Positions 19,901-29,255 of a DNA stretch of 64,000 nt are shown one piece after another (the stretch's first letter is position 1; the number at the start of each line of letters is the position of its first letter). The notes beneath the pieces were generated by a model. The model searched no databases. It worked only from the letters and a program-made list of their open reading frames with translations, and was not told the DNA's origin. The DNA lies in the NCBI GenBank assembly GCA_022774505.1, contig JALFLW010000122.1, positions 31,602-95,601 of the forward strand. The letters are read 5' to 3'. The position numbers and the translations under genes are program-made. Source of the DNA: Lachnospiraceae bacterium (GTDB lineage: Bacteria; Bacillota; Clostridia; Lachnospirales; Lachnospiraceae).

Positions 19901-21050
19901 CACAGTCCCAAAGCTTTGGGGCATCTACATCAAGATCAAGCTCTGTACTTTCCTTCCTGCCGGAAGCTACCTTCCCTACCTCTGTATCTACAGATGTTAC
20001 AAGCTTCTCCTTATCATCATAAAGAGAAACCCTTGCAGCCATGCTGCCACTCTCTGCCACAGAATCATTCGCTGTGTCCAGTGTCACATGAACATTAGCA
20101 AATGTATAATCATCATAAAGCTGTGTCTTTACTGTGTAATCCTGCATATGAACAGCCGGAGTTCCCGTCAGATACACATCCCGGAAAATACCACCGTCGT
20201 AGATCATATCCTGATCCTCCAGCCAGGTTCCATCACAAAATTTCATAACCCGGACGGCTAATAGATTCTTCTCTCCTTTTTTATTCAGCAGATCCGTGAT
20301 ATCAAAAGTATGCGGATCATAACTATCCTCACTATAGCCTGCCTCCACTCCATTCACATACAAATAATACGCTGATTCCACTCCTCCCAAGGTAATATAT
20401 ATTTTTCCATTATCCTGCATCAGTGAATCATCCACCGTGAACTCTCTGCGATAAAGTCCCACCGGATTCTTATCTACCGGGGCTTCCGGAAAATCCATGC
20501 TTTGTTCAAACGGCATTACAGAATTCGTATAAATGGAATGGTCAAATCCATAACTGGTCCAGCTTGCCGGAAGAGTCACACTTTTCCATCCATCCTCTTT
20601 CTTCTCCTGATACCCTGCCTTTTCAAATTCACCCAACGCATCAGCCTCCTTAGGTGAATCCAGGACTGTAAGATCCCATTCCTGTCCTTCTCCGGTCAAA
20701 AGCTGATATCTGTCAGATTTCTCTCTTGCATAATCTCTTGCCCCATAATAAGCTGTTTTCACATCACTGTACGGAATTAAATTGGAACTGTCCGGCAGTG
20801 TATTCACAGATGTGATATCCAGATTATTTCCGGTCCCTGTCCATTCCTCCCCGGTACAGCTTTCTCTCTCCACCGGAAGAAGCCTCTCATTCGGAACCGC
20901 ACCATAATGAAACTCTGTACATTCAAAGAATGACTCCCCATTCACATCCATCTCACCCTCTGCCGCACAATTTGCGGGAATTGATGAAAATATCATCGAT
21001 ATGAGCAGGGCTCCTGCCACAATACATTTCTTTTCTCTGCGTAAATCCAT
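16959..21050 (-). CDS. Secreted multidomain GH2 beta-galactosidase
   Basis: A 1363-residue exported glycoside hydrolase. Signal peptide: KCIVAGALLISMIFSSIPANCAAE. The GH2 sugar-binding, immunoglobulin-like and TIM-barrel domains occupy about residues 130-750. The acid/base is in IGNESSQG (E556) and the nucleophile in ILCEYDHAMGNA (E633); the 77-residue separation equals that of LacZ. A Bgal_small_N-type domain follows (about 860-1130), then a Pro/Thr/Ala linker and a C-terminal fibronectin-III-like domain (VKGKSYSKGISLSWKK) ending in a basic tail. The ATG at 21048-21050 has GGGAGG 9 nt upstream; the ORF itself reaches 21080. No LPXTG is seen. Likely degrades host or dietary galactosides outside the cell; the exact linkage is unknown. 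Confidence 0.9.
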   Translation of the reverse strand: MDLRREKKCIVAGALLISMIFSSIPANCAAEGEMDVNGESFFECTEFHYGAVPNERLLPVERESCTGEEWTGTGNNLDITSVNTLPDSSNLIPYSDVKTAYYGARDYAREKSDRYQLLTGEGQEWDLTVLDSPKEADALGEFEKAGYQEKKEDGWKSVTLPASWTSYGFDHSIYTNSVMPFEQSMDFPEAPVDKNPVGLYRREFTVDDSLMQDNGKIYITLGGVESAYYLYVNGVEAGYSEDSYDPHTFDITDLLNKKGEKNLLAVRVMKFCDGTWLEDQDMIYDGGIFRDVYLTGTPAVHMQDYTVKTQLYDDYTFANVHVTLDTANDSVAESGSMAARVSLYDDKEKLVTSVDTEVGKVASGRKESTELDLDVDAPKLWDCDHPNLYTMVISLYDRDSGLHYESISQNIGFRQLEFTSTKVTDDGKYNNDTDYYDMVTLNGKRLMIKGVNRHDTDVETGKYVSKKIYETDIRLMKENNINAVRTSHYPNDDYFYYLCDKYGLYVMCESNNESHAIYSNEGQLSRLETAALTRQSASYERFKNTTCNLFWSIGNESSQGWSERDGNYANGMFAHLVQFFKDRDSSRMVHYEGMSGGRKGSTGIDMVSHMYYDPASIMSYAQDKSRMPFILCEYDHAMGNAVGNLKEYWDIIRKYDNMLGGFIWDWVDQSRKVAIDDGDWDYYGQEKAHTSGLYDLKGYYLGYGGDWGNSYSGDKNFCQNGLLSADRDPQPEIKEVKYQYQNFWFTSKDDILKDQTIHVKNESISDELSEYETIWQLRENDTVIDQGTVTENVGPQQEKDIIIPFTLPSDKKKGAQYYLNISVKTKDAKGILHKDQEIAYAQIQVAEDAQCGYHKWQGDEVNVEKNDSGYEISGKDFHFRFDAADGTMSDYYYGDKLLIKKGPQPNVFRAKLDNDRTKYSDFMSYLTMDGEPEVSRSEDGCPVITVKWLSSYKIDTKTNEPGVVTMKYTIENNGAVTVDVHYDLTKTKAKKLAKLGTIMTLAEGMEQVQWYGNGDSESYNDRQSYTRKGVYDTTVSDMYYPFAMPQDCGNLTGVKWIRISQKDENNSILICAGTDINASALHFSPKQLQDAAHVNKLSPSKDTYLTIDGLVKGTGNGSCGYETLSDYQVPQKVFDYRYTIIPAGQETDSMETSVEYRQSDNKSVLPEPTVLPEAPVRPSDRPVVRPTRKPANPAITPAASQNVPTPVPTAETSSKPAGEEKTAVPALQPSASANADAVTPGGTSPDVTAPTAVPADKAKKVTVKKVTGVKGKSYSKGISLSWKKQSAKYYIVAYSTSKKRLSALKNGQKKSAGVKLYMVKKNRAELKKLKKGKRYYIKVCATNKKFLDLGKWSAVTAVRYKKK

Positions 21051-21199
21051 ATTTTCCATCCTCCCTTTTCTTATTTTCAATAGTTTTATTTCATTCCGAC
21101 AAATCTTATATCTTAAAACCTATTCACATATTAATTTAATGATATAACAAGATTGTCTATAATTTTTAAACCCGAAATCCAAAATAAAACTGCTACACC

Positions 21200-21227
21200 A
21201 AAAAGAGACGAGAATTTTCCCGTCTCT
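21200..21227 (-). terminator. Terminator of the Rpn-type gene
   Basis: Minus-strand GAGACGGGAA - AA - TTCTCGTCTC hairpin followed by TTTTT. Confidence 0.8.
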
Positions 21228-21249
21228 CCTTGAAAAATCTTTCCAATTG

Positions 21250-22071
21250 TTAAATCATATGCATAACGGAGTCATATATATTTTTTAGTTCTTCATCCGA
21301 AAGATCATCTCTGGATATTGATTTTCTGACAAGATCATATGTTGCTCCATTTTTAAAAAGGTTTTCTGCATTTTTATATGAAGTTTTTTTGGCCCCTCTC
21401 TTTTCACCAATGTCCTGATTTTCACGATCTCGTTCAATTAAGAGCATATATTCACGCCTCCATTCTTCACTAGACCTAACAGAATCTACCTCATCAGCCA
21501 ATAATTCCGTGTAGGCATCTGTCACCTTTCCGCTTCTTAGATACTCCATAAATGAAGAAAAGCCTTTTCCCATCTCAGCATCATTGTTTCCATACGGATT
21601 TACAATGATTGCAACTGCGTCATCACCGAGTTTTAGTTCCGGATCGTCAGTACAAAGATTTTCAAACCGATAAATACATTGCCCCCTTTTAAAGGGATCA
21701 TAGTTACAGATAAAAATCACATAACTTTTCTTCAATTGACTGTAATCTCTGCCTTTTTCCAAAATATTTAAGTCAATCATGCCACGGTAATAGCGTATCC
21801 TTTTAGGGAGATTCTTTTGATTCGTGGTCTGAATTTCAATATTATATACTGTTTCTTCTCCATCGTCCACAAATACATCAAGCCGGATGCCTTTAGCATC
21901 ATACCGATTTCTTATGGTTTTCTGGAGTTCCAGATATTTAATATCTTTAATCTTTACCTGAAGAATCATTTCCAAAAGTGGTTTACACAGTTCTTTTTTC
22001 TGCATTACCACCCCAAACATGAAATCATCCCAAATCTCTAAATCTTCGATTCTTTTTGTCTGCTTTGCCAT
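21250..22071 (-). CDS. Rpn-family (PD-(D/E)XK) nuclease-like protein
   Basis: A 273-residue protein of the Rpn / transposase_31-type family: recombination-promoting nucleases once annotated as transposases. The nuclease-core pattern is visible as DVFVDDGEETVYNIEIQTT (Asp ... Glu-Ile-Gln) followed by the conserved RIRYYRGMID. The C-terminus (DLVRKSISRDDLSDEELKNI) is the usual short helical tail. The ORF extends to 22110 but the ATG at 22069-22071 has GAGGAAG just upstream. It stands alone with its own terminator, and these genes often exist in many copies per Clostridia genome. DNA cleavage activity is expected but not shown here. Confidence 0.85.
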   Translation of the reverse strand: MAKQTKRIEDLEIWDDFMFGVVMQKKELCKPLLEMILQVKIKDIKYLELQKTIRNRYDAKGIRLDVFVDDGEETVYNIEIQTTNQKNLPKRIRYYRGMIDLNILEKGRDYSQLKKSYVIFICNYDPFKRGQCIYRFENLCTDDPELKLGDDAVAIIVNPYGNNDAEMGKGFSSFMEYLRSGKVTDAYTELLADEVDSVRSSEEWRREYMLLIERDRENQDIGEKRGAKKTSYKNAENLFKNGATYDLVRKSISRDDLSDEELKNIYDSVMHMI

Positions 22072-22400
22072 ATTCTTCCTCACTTTCTCTACTTTACGTA
22101 GGATTGCCATAAAACAAATCGGAGCAGCTTTTTCTCTCGCATTCCTATTTATTTTATTGAGGATTCCCCAAGCAAAACATCATATGTCTTCTATCAAAAA
22201 AGGCATACTTAAAATATTTACTTCCAATATAATTATACTATGATACACTATTGAACACAATACCTTCAGACACTTCTTAATTGATATTTTATATTTTCAG
22301 CTAATATCCAAATAATATAATATTCTGCAGCACCATATTCTATACACAAAATCATAGAAAACTCCGCGGATCACTAAAAACACATCTGTTTATCTTATCT
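22072..22400. other. Gene-free AT-rich interval
   Basis: About 330 bp between the Rpn-type gene and the Nudix gene. It is very AT-rich, with no convincing ORF or RNA motif. It should contain the promoter of the Rpn gene and the end of the prfA/Nudix transcript, but I cannot place them with confidence. Confidence 0.5.
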
Positions 22401-22901
22401 TTACTCAAACACTCCTCTGATACTATCATAGTGAAGGAATATCCCTTCCTTCCCATATTGCTCGATCTCTTTACGGTCAGCGATCAAAAATCCTCCGACC
22501 TCTTCTTTCTGAACCTTTACGTCACTCTCGTCAAACTCCATGCAAAAGCGGTAGACATCAACGAAATAATTATCCCCTTCTTTGAGATTTTCTCTGCGAT
22601 ATGTTAGAAACAATCCACCATCCGCACCAGACACATCAAGGCCTGTCTCCTCTTTAATTTCCCTTACGACAGCATCCTCCGAAGCTTCGCCTGCCTGAAC
22701 ACCGCCTCCCGGCACTTCCCACCATCCGGGAGCCCATTCCTTATCCATGGCACGTTTTGTGATCAAAAATCTGCCATCACTCCGGCAGATCACTCCGAGT
22801 ACAGACAGATGGTATTCTCCTTCCTTCAGACACCAGTCATTTCTCTTCATTGTCCGGCCTGTGCGTTTTTTATTTTCATCATATATATCCCAGAATTCCA
22901 T
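22401..22901 (-). CDS. Nudix hydrolase
   Basis: A 166-residue Nudix protein. The box is GGGVQAGEASEDAVVREIKEETGLDV (split here: it fits G-x5-E-x7-REVxEExGL, with REIKEETGL near residue 89). The N-terminus (WDIYDENKKRTGRTM) resembles Nudix proteins of the IPP-isomerase-like/NTP pyrophosphohydrolase group. The substrate is a nucleoside diphosphate linked to another moiety but is otherwise unknown. It starts 18 nt after prfA stops and is probably the last gene of the rpmE-yqhQ-prmC-prfA unit. Confidence 0.88.
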   Translation of the reverse strand: MEFWDIYDENKKRTGRTMKRNDWCLKEGEYHLSVLGVICRSDGRFLITKRAMDKEWAPGWWEVPGGGVQAGEASEDAVVREIKEETGLDVSGADGGLFLTYRRENLKEGDNYFVDVYRFCMEFDESDVKVQKEEVGGFLIADRKEIEQYGKEGIFLHYDSIRGVFE

Positions 22902-22919
22902 TTCCTTAATCCTCTTTCG

Positions 22920-23996
22920 TTATGCTTCCTCATTCATTTTTGCCAGCTTAGCCGCCTGGTCTACTGCAATAATATTGTCCAAAAGCTCTGTCAGATCTCC
23001 ATCCAGAATCTCATTCAAACGATGACTGGTGAATTTGATCCGGTGATCGGTAACACGTCCCTGTGGAAAATTGTAGGTACGGATTTTCTCGGAGCGGTCT
23101 CCGGTTCCCACCTGACTTCGACGTTCTGCAGACTGCTCACTCTCTGCCTTTTCTCTCTCCAGATCATAAATTCTGGAACGCAGAACCTTCATTGCTTTGT
23201 CCTTATTTTTCAACTGAGATTTCTCATCCTGACAGGAAACTACAATACCTGTCGGAATATGCGTGATACGAACTGCGGAATCCGTCGTATTTACACACTG
23301 TCCGCCATTTCCGGATGCACGGAAAACATCAATCTTGCAATCTTTTGGATCGACCTGTACATCTACTTCCTCCACCTCCGGCATAATAGCAACTGTGGCT
23401 GTAGATGTGTGAATACGGCCGCCTGACTCTGTCGACGGAATTCTCTGAACACGGTGTACCCCACTTTCATATTTTAATTTGGAGTAAGCTCCTAAACCAT
23501 TGACCATAAATACGATTTCTTTAAAACCACCAATTCCATTTTCGTTTGCACTCATAACCTCCACTTTCCAATGATTTGTCTCTGCAAACTTAGAATACAT
23601 CCGGAACAGATCTGCCGCAAAAAGAGCAGCCTCATCTCCACCTGCTCCTCCACGTATCTCAACGATTACATTCTTGTCATCATTAGGATCCTTAGGCAGC
23701 ATCAGGATTTTTAATTCCTGCTCACATTTTTCCACCTTGTCGCGACATTCTGATAACTCTTCCTTGGCAAGCTCGCGCATTTCTTCATCGCTCTCTTCCT
23801 CCAGCATCTGGAGACTTTCCTCAATGCCATCCTTTGCCTCACGATATTCCTTATATTTTTCCACGATTGGAGTCAGTTCACTCTGTTCCTTCATCAACTG
23901 ACGATATTTATTCTGATCATTGATCACATCCGGATCTGTCAGCTGCATATTGATCTCCTCTAAACTCCGTGCCAAATCTTCCAAACGGTCAAACAT
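22920..23996 (-). CDS. prfA: Peptide chain release factor 1
   Basis: Recognises UAA/UAG and triggers peptide release. The 358-residue length fits RF1. The catalytic GGQ is at 231-233 and the tripeptide-type codon-reading region [14 protein letters not shown] carries the PxT of RF1 rather than the SPF of RF2. The ATG at 23994-23996 is preceded by a GGAGGAA sequence; the longer ORF to 24071 overlaps prmC and is not needed. It lies 20 nt after prmC, whose product methylates the Gln of GGQ, a classic operon pairing. Confidence 0.97.
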   Translation of the reverse strand: MFDRLEDLARSLEEINMQLTDPDVINDQNKYRQLMKEQSELTPIVEKYKEYREAKDGIEESLQMLEEESDEEMRELAKEELSECRDKVEKCEQELKILMLPKDPNDDKNVIVEIRGGAGGDEAALFAADLFRMYSKFAETNHWKVEVMSANENGIGGFKEIVFMVNGLGAYSKLKYESGVHRVQRIPSTESGGRIHTSTATVAIMPEVEEVDVQVDPKDCKIDVFRASGNGGQCVNTTDSAVRITHIPTGIVVSCQDEKSQLKNKDKAMKVLRSRIYDLEREKAESEQSAERRSQVGTGDRSEKIRTYNFPQGRVTDHRIKFTSHRLNEILDGDLTELLDNIIAVDQAAKLAKMNEEA

Positions 23997-24016
23997 TTTT
24001 CTTCCTCCTATTTTCT

Positions 24017-24844
24017 CTATTGATATCTTCCTATTATCACTCTGTCTTTTCCACATAGATCCTGATGACATTTTACATCTTCGAAATGATTCCTGCGAAA
24101 CATTTCCCTGACTGCCACTCCCTGATCATATCCTATCTCTACCGCAAATATTCCTCCCGGTGCAAGATGCTTTGTCACTTCCTGCAGCAGCCTCGGATAA
24201 AAGTCAAGTCCATCCGTGCCGCCATCCAATGCCAGCTCCGGCTCATGGTCATGAACCTCTGGCATCAATTTTTGCAGCTCCCCGGATGCAATATATGGCG
24301 GATTCGATACGATCACATCATATGTCCCTTTGATATCCTCCAATAAATCTCCCTGGTAAAAATCTACCGGTGCATGAAGCCTGCCGGCATTTATTTTTGC
24401 AACCTTTAATGCCTTTTCAGATATATCTACAGCATCTGTTGCCGACGTTTGTCCCAGCAGAGCTAATGAAATAGCAATACACCCGGAACCGGTACATACA
24501 TCCAGAACTTTCTTTCCTTTGACATATGGTAAAACTGTTTCCACCAACAGCTCTGTATCCTGCCGTGGAATCAAAACATCAGGAGTAACCATAAATTCCA
24601 GTCCCATAAACTCCTGGCTTCCCGTCAGATGCTGAACCGGTATATGACAGCTTCTCTGTTCCAGCATTTCCGTATATTTGGTGATCACATCTGTCGGAAC
24701 CGTCTCCTGTTCATATAGAAAGAACCGGGCACGGTCCAGACCGCTTATATACTCCAAAAGGATCCAGGCATCGCAATCCGCATCTTCAATTTCTGCCCGG
24801 ATGAGTCTTTCTTTTCCAACCTTTAAAAGCTCTCGCCAATTCAT
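24017..24844 (-). CDS. prmC: Release-factor glutamine N5-methyltransferase
   Basis: A SAM-dependent methyltransferase of 275 residues that modifies the GGQ glutamine of release factors. Seen: SAM motif [18 protein letters not shown] around residue 105 and the catalytic [12 protein letters not shown] (NPPY at 181-184). The N-terminal helical substrate-binding part carries [15 protein letters not shown]. Immediately upstream of prfA, on which it acts. The RBS is weak (GAAGGGAA), with a 129-nt gap after yqhQ that shows no obvious promoter. Confidence 0.96.
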   Translation of the reverse strand: MNWRELLKVGKERLIRAEIEDADCDAWILLEYISGLDRARFFLYEQETVPTDVITKYTEMLEQRSCHIPVQHLTGSQEFMGLEFMVTPDVLIPRQDTELLVETVLPYVKGKKVLDVCTGSGCIAISLALLGQTSATDAVDISEKALKVAKINAGRLHAPVDFYQGDLLEDIKGTYDVIVSNPPYIASGELQKLMPEVHDHEPELALDGGTDGLDFYPRLLQEVTKHLAPGGIFAVEIGYDQGVAVREMFRRNHFEDVKCHQDLCGKDRVIIGRYQ

Positions 24845-24973
24845 AGAGATTTTCCATTCCCTTCTACAGTCATGCAGGTTTTGAACCGCAGATACAAATA
24901 ACCGCTACATGAAAAGTCCTTTTTCACATGATCCTCATTGCTGAGTCCATTTCCTATCATTTATCAAAGAATC

Positions 24974-26602
24974 TTATTCATCAAAGAAACGATCCAGGCT
25001 TTTCAGATCATCCTGATCCGATTCTATATCTACCTTCGGTGCCGCAGTCTTTACATTATCAAGCTTTGGAAGCTCCTGTGTTGCGGCAAGTCTCTCTTCG
25101 GTACGTTTTCTTGCCGCAAGATATGCTCTCTCATGAGCCGCTTCTCTTTCTTCCTGCTCCTTGATCTGACGCATACGCTCTGCAGCCCGGTTCCGATATC
25201 TGGCCTCTCTTTCTTCTAATTCACGCCGCTTCTTTGACCGTGGGAACCTGTCAAGTACAGACATCTTTCCTGTCTTTTTCTTCTGTCCTCTTTCTGATTT
25301 CGATGAACGATTTTCTCTATCTCTAGAAGTTTCTTTTATCTTTTCTTCCTTCTTCCTGCCTGTCTCTGTCTGATCAGCTGCGTCCGTAGTTTTTTCCGGA
25401 GTTCTTTCTACTACCTTTGTCTCTGTCTCCTTTACTTCCTCTTCTCTCTTCTTTGAACTCTTTATATCCTTTTTCTCCGGTCTGACAGTTTTTTCCTCCT
25501 CAGACTTCGCATCCTTCTTAGAAACCTCTGTCTTTTGAGTTTCGGACAAAGATGCTTCCCGGCTCCATGCCAGATCATCTTCCGATACAGCAGTTTCTTC
25601 CATCTCCTGTTTCTTTATACCATTTTCCTTTTTCTCTTTTTTTCTGTTTTTCTTTTTTCTTTTCTTTTCTTCTATTTCCTTTTTCGCCTCAGTCTGATAG
25701 GCTCTCCAGTCAAATACCGCTTCAACAGATGCGATTGCCACTTCGATCATCTCATCATCCGGTTCTTTGGTTGTCAATTTCTGCAGCCAGAGTCCCGGTT
25801 TACTCAGGAATATCACAACACGGTTATCTGTATTTCCCGCAAACTGGATCAGCTCAAAAGAAACACCGGCTACGACAGGGATCAGCAATACACGATAAAG
25901 CATCCTCAGCCACAAATTGTCGATGGAAATAAATAAAAAGAAGATAATACTTACAAATATAACCAGTAACAAAAAACTAGTGCCACATCGTCTGTGATAT
26001 CTTGACTGCTTTCTGACATTTTCCACCGTCAGATCCAAACCGTTTTCTACACAATTAATCGTCTTATGCTCTGCACCATGATACATATAAGTACGTTTAA
26101 TATCACTCAAAAAAGAAATGGCAGCCACATAGCCCAGAAAAAGCAATATTTTCAGTGTTCCCTCAATGAGAATCTGCATTTTCGGGGAATTAACCTTTCC
26201 GCTAAACAGCTCAGATACTATAAAAGGAAGCAGCATAAAAAAACCGACTGCCAGAACGATCGACAATAACACGATCAAAATATTCTCAAACATTTCTCTT
26301 TTTCCGGAGACTTCTCCATCGGCACTTACTGCACCTGTCTTTCCTCCGTCTTCTTCCTCCTCCAAAAAACCGGAGGAATATGTCAATGTCTTGATTCCAA
26401 GAAAAAGAGATTCTATAAATGCAACAACACCCCTTATGATCGGGAGGCGAAGTAAAATATTTTTTTCACGGATACTTTTTGTTTCCCAGTTTTTTACAGA
26501 AATTTCTCCATCGGGCTTTCTAACTGCTACGGCATATCTGTCCTTATTCCGCATCATGACGCCTTCCAGAACTGCCTGCCCTCCGATTCCTGATGATTTC
26601 AT
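24974..26602 (-). CDS. yqhQ: DUF1385 (YqhQ-like) membrane protein with long charged C-terminal extension
   Basis: The N-terminal ~300 residues are a DUF1385/YqhQ protein: the signature SGIGGQAVLEGVMMRNKDRY, then several membrane segments and the YMYHGAEHKTINCVENG motif in the second half. The usual protein is ~300 residues, but here it continues for about 240 more residues of almost purely Lys/Glu/Arg sequence (for example KKEIEEKKRKKKNRKKEKKE). This is predicted to be disordered or coiled-coil, and it ends with an acidic tail. It sits in the conserved order rpmE-yqhQ-prmC-prfA. The function of DUF1385 is not firmly established. Confidence 0.88.
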   Translation of the reverse strand: MKSSGIGGQAVLEGVMMRNKDRYAVAVRKPDGEISVKNWETKSIREKNILLRLPIIRGVVAFIESLFLGIKTLTYSSGFLEEEEDGGKTGAVSADGEVSGKREMFENILIVLLSIVLAVGFFMLLPFIVSELFSGKVNSPKMQILIEGTLKILLFLGYVAAISFLSDIKRTYMYHGAEHKTINCVENGLDLTVENVRKQSRYHRRCGTSFLLLVIFVSIIFFLFISIDNLWLRMLYRVLLIPVVAGVSFELIQFAGNTDNRVVIFLSKPGLWLQKLTTKEPDDEMIEVAIASVEAVFDWRAYQTEAKKEIEEKKRKKKNRKKEKKENGIKKQEMEETAVSEDDLAWSREASLSETQKTEVSKKDAKSEEEKTVRPEKKDIKSSKKREEEVKETETKVVERTPEKTTDAADQTETGRKKEEKIKETSRDRENRSSKSERGQKKKTGKMSVLDRFPRSKKRRELEEREARYRNRAAERMRQIKEQEEREAAHERAYLAARKRTEERLAATQELPKLDNVKTAAPKVDIESDQDDLKSLDRFFDE

Positions 26603-26639
26603 AGTCTCGTTTCCTCTCTGTTTAAAACTTTTTTAACAC

Positions 26640-26679
26640 AAATGGTCACAATACCACAAAGGTACTGTGACCATTTGAA
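26640..26679 (-). terminator. Hairpin between rpmE and yqhQ
   Basis: AAATGGTCACA and TGTGACCATTT arms with a paired interior (GTACC/GGTAT). The T-run downstream on the minus strand is delayed, so it may attenuate or stabilise the rpmE transcript rather than fully terminate. Confidence 0.5.
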
Positions 26680-26707
26680 AGACCGGATAAACCGGCCGGA
26701 TATCCCG

Positions 26708-26914
26708 CTAGTTTGCGTTCATGCCATAACGACGATTGAACTTGTCAACCGCACCACGAGCTTTAGCAGCCTTCTGCTGTCCGGTGTAGAATGAATGGCA
26801 TTTAGAGCAGATTTCTACATGGATCTCCTCCTTAGTAGAACCTGTTACAAACTCATTTCCACAGTTGCAGACAACCTTTGCCTGATAATAATTAGGATGA
26901 ATTCCTTCTCTCAT
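26708..26914 (-). CDS. rpmE: 50S ribosomal protein L31, zinc-binding form
   Basis: A 68-residue L31. Cysteines in VVCNCGNEF and EICSKCHSF give the four-Cys zinc site of the C+ (type A) form, so the cell uses the zinc-dependent version here. The C-terminus [10 protein letters not shown] is typical. RBS AAAGGAGG precedes the ATG. Confidence 0.97.
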   Translation of the reverse strand: MREGIHPNYYQAKVVCNCGNEFVTGSTKEEIHVEICSKCHSFYTGQQKAAKARGAVDKFNRRYGMNAN

Positions 26915-26934
26915 GATGTTAGTAACCTCCTTTC

Positions 26935-26954
26935 GTTATCCTGACAGGGATAAC
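26935..26954 (-). promoter_or_regulatory. Leader hairpin before rpmE
   Basis: Short stem GTTATCC / GGATAAC immediately upstream of the L31 ribosome binding site. Firmicutes L31 genes are known to carry autoregulatory leaders; whether this is one is inference. Confidence 0.4.
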
Positions 26955-26978
26955 CTATTACTTACACACAACTTACTC

Positions 26979-27007
26979 AGTATATCATAGCACTTTTTCA
27001 AATGCAA
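26979..27007 (-). promoter_or_regulatory. Promoter of rpmE
   Basis: Minus-strand TTGCAT (27002-27007) and TATACT (26979-26984), 17-bp spacing, starting just after the rho stop codon. Confidence 0.65.
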
Positions 27008-27016
27008 GCTTTTTTC

Positions 27017-28996
27017 TTAGACAATTTTCACTTTTTTGATCAGTTGGACTAATTCATCATTATTCTTTGTCTTTCGGAACATAGAAATAATATTTTCTAC
27101 TGCTTCTTCTGACTTAGATCCATTAAATGCCTTACGGATCAGGAAATTGGCTTCAAGCTCTTCATGGTCCAGGAGCAGATCATCTCTCCGGGTACTTGAT
27201 CTTGGCAGATCAATCGCAGGAAACAGTCTTTTTTCGGAAAGACTTCTGTCAAGGACCATCTCCATATTACCTGTTCCCTTAAATTCTTCAAATACTACAT
27301 CATCCATTTTGCTTCCGGTATCGACCAGAGCTGTGGCTAATATTGTGAGGCTTCCTCCCTCTCTCATGTTACGGGCAGCTCCAAAAAACCTTTTCGGCAT
27401 ATAAAGGGCAGCCGGGTCAAGACCACCGGATAACGTCCGCCCGCTTGGCTGCACCGTAAGATTATAAGCTCTTGCCAGACGTGTTATGGAATCTAACAAG
27501 ATCATTACATCTCCACCGTGTTCTACCAGACGCTTGGCTCTTTCTATCACCATTTCCGAAACTCTTTTATGATTTTCCGGCAGTTCGTCAAAAGTAGAAT
27601 AAATAACTTCTACATTTTCTCCCTGAATAGATTCCTTGATATCAGTCACTTCCTCCGGCCGTTCATCGATCAACAAAACGATCAGATGCATATTCGGATC
27701 ATTGTGCGTCACAGACTTTGCAACCTGTTTTAACAGCGTTGTCTTACCTGTTTTCGGCTGGGATACGATCATACCTCTCTGTCCTTTTCCGATCGGTGAG
27801 ATCAGATCCATCATTCTCATAGAAATATTGCTGCTCCCACCACCGGCTACTTCCAGTCGTATTCTTTCATTTGGAAAAACCGGTGTGAGATTTTCAAATT
27901 TCACTCTCCCTGCCGTCTCTTCTAATGTATATCCGTTGACTGTATTAATGTAAAGTAATGCACTGAACTTTTCATTCTGATTCTTAATTCTGGTATTCCC
28001 CACCAGAATGTCTCCCGTGCGCAGCCCAAAGCGGCGGATCATTGCCGGAGATACATATACATCAGCTTCTCCCGGCAGATAATTGTCACATCGTACAAAA
28101 CCATATCCCTCCGACATAACCTCCAAAATACCTGTCTTTGTCTCTCCACTATCAAGCTGTGCCAGTTCCGAAAATGGTACGGTTGCCGCATCTCCCCTGA
28201 GATTTACATGGTTTGCGTGAGAAATATCATCATGACCGCCATAACGCTCCTCACGACTGTTATTTCTGTCATCCCGGTTGTAACGCTCTTCGTGATTATC
28301 GTTTCTGTCATTTCTTTCATAACGATCCTCCCGGCCACCATTTCTCCCATCCCGGCTGTAACGTTCCTCCCGGCTATCGTTTCTCTCGTTTCTTTCGTAA
28401 CGATCCTCTCGGCCGATATTCCTTCCATCCCGGCTGTAACGATCCTCTCGGCCGCCGTTTCTGTCTTCTCCACGATTTCCTGCATATCTTCTTTCTTCTC
28501 TTACCACAGGTACATCCTGATAATTTGAAGTATATCCACCACGGACTACCGGCTTTGCCGGCCGTACTGCTGCGGCATTCCGTTCCTCAGTTTCTTGTCT
28601 TCTCACCGGTTTACGGTCTGTTTTTCTGACCGGACGTTCTTCATTTCTATTTCTATGTATATTGGTATTTCTCTCGCTTCTGGTCTGTCGTCTTGTATTT
28701 TGTACAACTGCTTCCTCTGCTTCCCCGGCAGGCTGCACATCCACTGCCGTTTTATCTGTTTTTTTCTCTCTGACAGACTGGCCGTTTCCTCTTACAGCAG
28801 TTTTTGCTCCCGTTTTTTTATTTTTTGCTGATCCGTGAGCCTTTTTCTCCTTAGAAGAGGTTTCCTTCTGAGAAGCCTGAATCTTCATAATCTCTTCAAT
28901 AAGCTCTTTCTTTTTAAATGTCGTAGCATTTTTCATTCCCAGCTTTCTTCCATACAAACGAAGCTCTACTAATGACATTTTCTCTAATTCTTCCAT
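27017..28996 (-). CDS. rho: Transcription termination factor Rho with long Arg/Asp/Asn-rich repeat insert
   Basis: A 659-residue Rho, about 240 longer than E. coli Rho. Residues 1-40 are the Rho_N (SAP-like) domain ([19 protein letters not shown]). Residues ~41-275 are low-complexity and basic, including an Arg/Asp/Asn/Tyr repeat array at about 172-257 (units like [10 protein letters not shown] and [10 protein letters not shown]). The RNA-binding cold-shock domain follows ([14 protein letters not shown]), then the ATPase core with Walker [12 protein letters not shown], Walker B-type [15 protein letters not shown], the Q-loop GRTLSGG, and the R-loop. The insert is likely a disordered RNA-binding/phase-separating segment. 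Downstream of it rpmE has its own promoter. Confidence 0.96.
   Translation of the reverse strand: MEELEKMSLVELRLYGRKLGMKNATTFKKKELIEEIMKIQASQKETSSKEKKAHGSAKNKKTGAKTAVRGNGQSVREKKTDKTAVDVQPAGEAEEAVVQNTRRQTRSERNTNIHRNRNEERPVRKTDRKPVRRQETEERNAAAVRPAKPVVRGGYTSNYQDVPVVREERRYAGNRGEDRNGGREDRYSRDGRNIGREDRYERNERNDSREERYSRDGRNGGREDRYERNDRNDNHEERYNRDDRNNSREERYGGHDDISHANHVNLRGDAATVPFSELAQLDSGETKTGILEVMSEGYGFVRCDNYLPGEADVYVSPAMIRRFGLRTGDILVGNTRIKNQNEKFSALLYINTVNGYTLEETAGRVKFENLTPVFPNERIRLEVAGGGSSNISMRMMDLISPIGKGQRGMIVSQPKTGKTTLLKQVAKSVTHNDPNMHLIVLLIDERPEEVTDIKESIQGENVEVIYSTFDELPENHKRVSEMVIERAKRLVEHGGDVMILLDSITRLARAYNLTVQPSGRTLSGGLDPAALYMPKRFFGAARNMREGGSLTILATALVDTGSKMDDVVFEEFKGTGNMEMVLDRSLSEKRLFPAIDLPRSSTRRDDLLLDHEELEANFLIRKAFNGSKSEEAVENIISMFRKTKNNDELVQLIKKVKIV
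28225..28480 (-). repeat. Imperfect tandem repeat inside rho
   Basis: DNA copies of a ~57-60-bp unit encode alternating [15 protein letters not shown] and [11 protein letters not shown] blocks. Synonymous differences between copies show they are not a very recent expansion. Confidence 0.7.
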
Positions 28997-29173
28997 GCAT
29001 AACCTCCATTTTGGATATGATATTTAATTTTAATTACATCTGAATCTAAAATTGAATCATCAACGAAATAAACTCTGAAAATAATAAAGTAAGAATAATT
29101 GAATTCCGATGACAGACTGTTTTCCTCAGTATATACAATATTTTATATTCTGTAAATAGCCAATTTCATTTTC

Positions 29174-29202
29174 TTGTCTTCAATATAAAAATATGATATC
29201 AT
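29174..29202 (+). promoter_or_regulatory. Promoter of the malic enzyme gene
   Basis: TTGTCT (29174-29179) and TATCAT (29197-29202), 17-bp spacing. Confidence 0.6.
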
Positions 29203-29255
29203 AGATTTATATGGCTTCTGCCAATTTATGATTAAAGAAAGGTTTGGTCACTATT

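Noticed and set aside
21250..22071. Insertion sequence / active transposase
   Set aside because: Matches the Rpn nuclease family; no terminal inverted repeats or target duplications are visible.
28225..28480. CRISPR-like repetitive DNA
   Set aside because: The repeats are in frame inside rho, are imperfect, and have no unique spacers; they encode protein repeats.
28208..28528. Plus-strand hydrophobic frame opposite the rho repeats
   Set aside because: Valine/isoleucine-rich translation is simply the complement of the Arg/Asp repeat codons.
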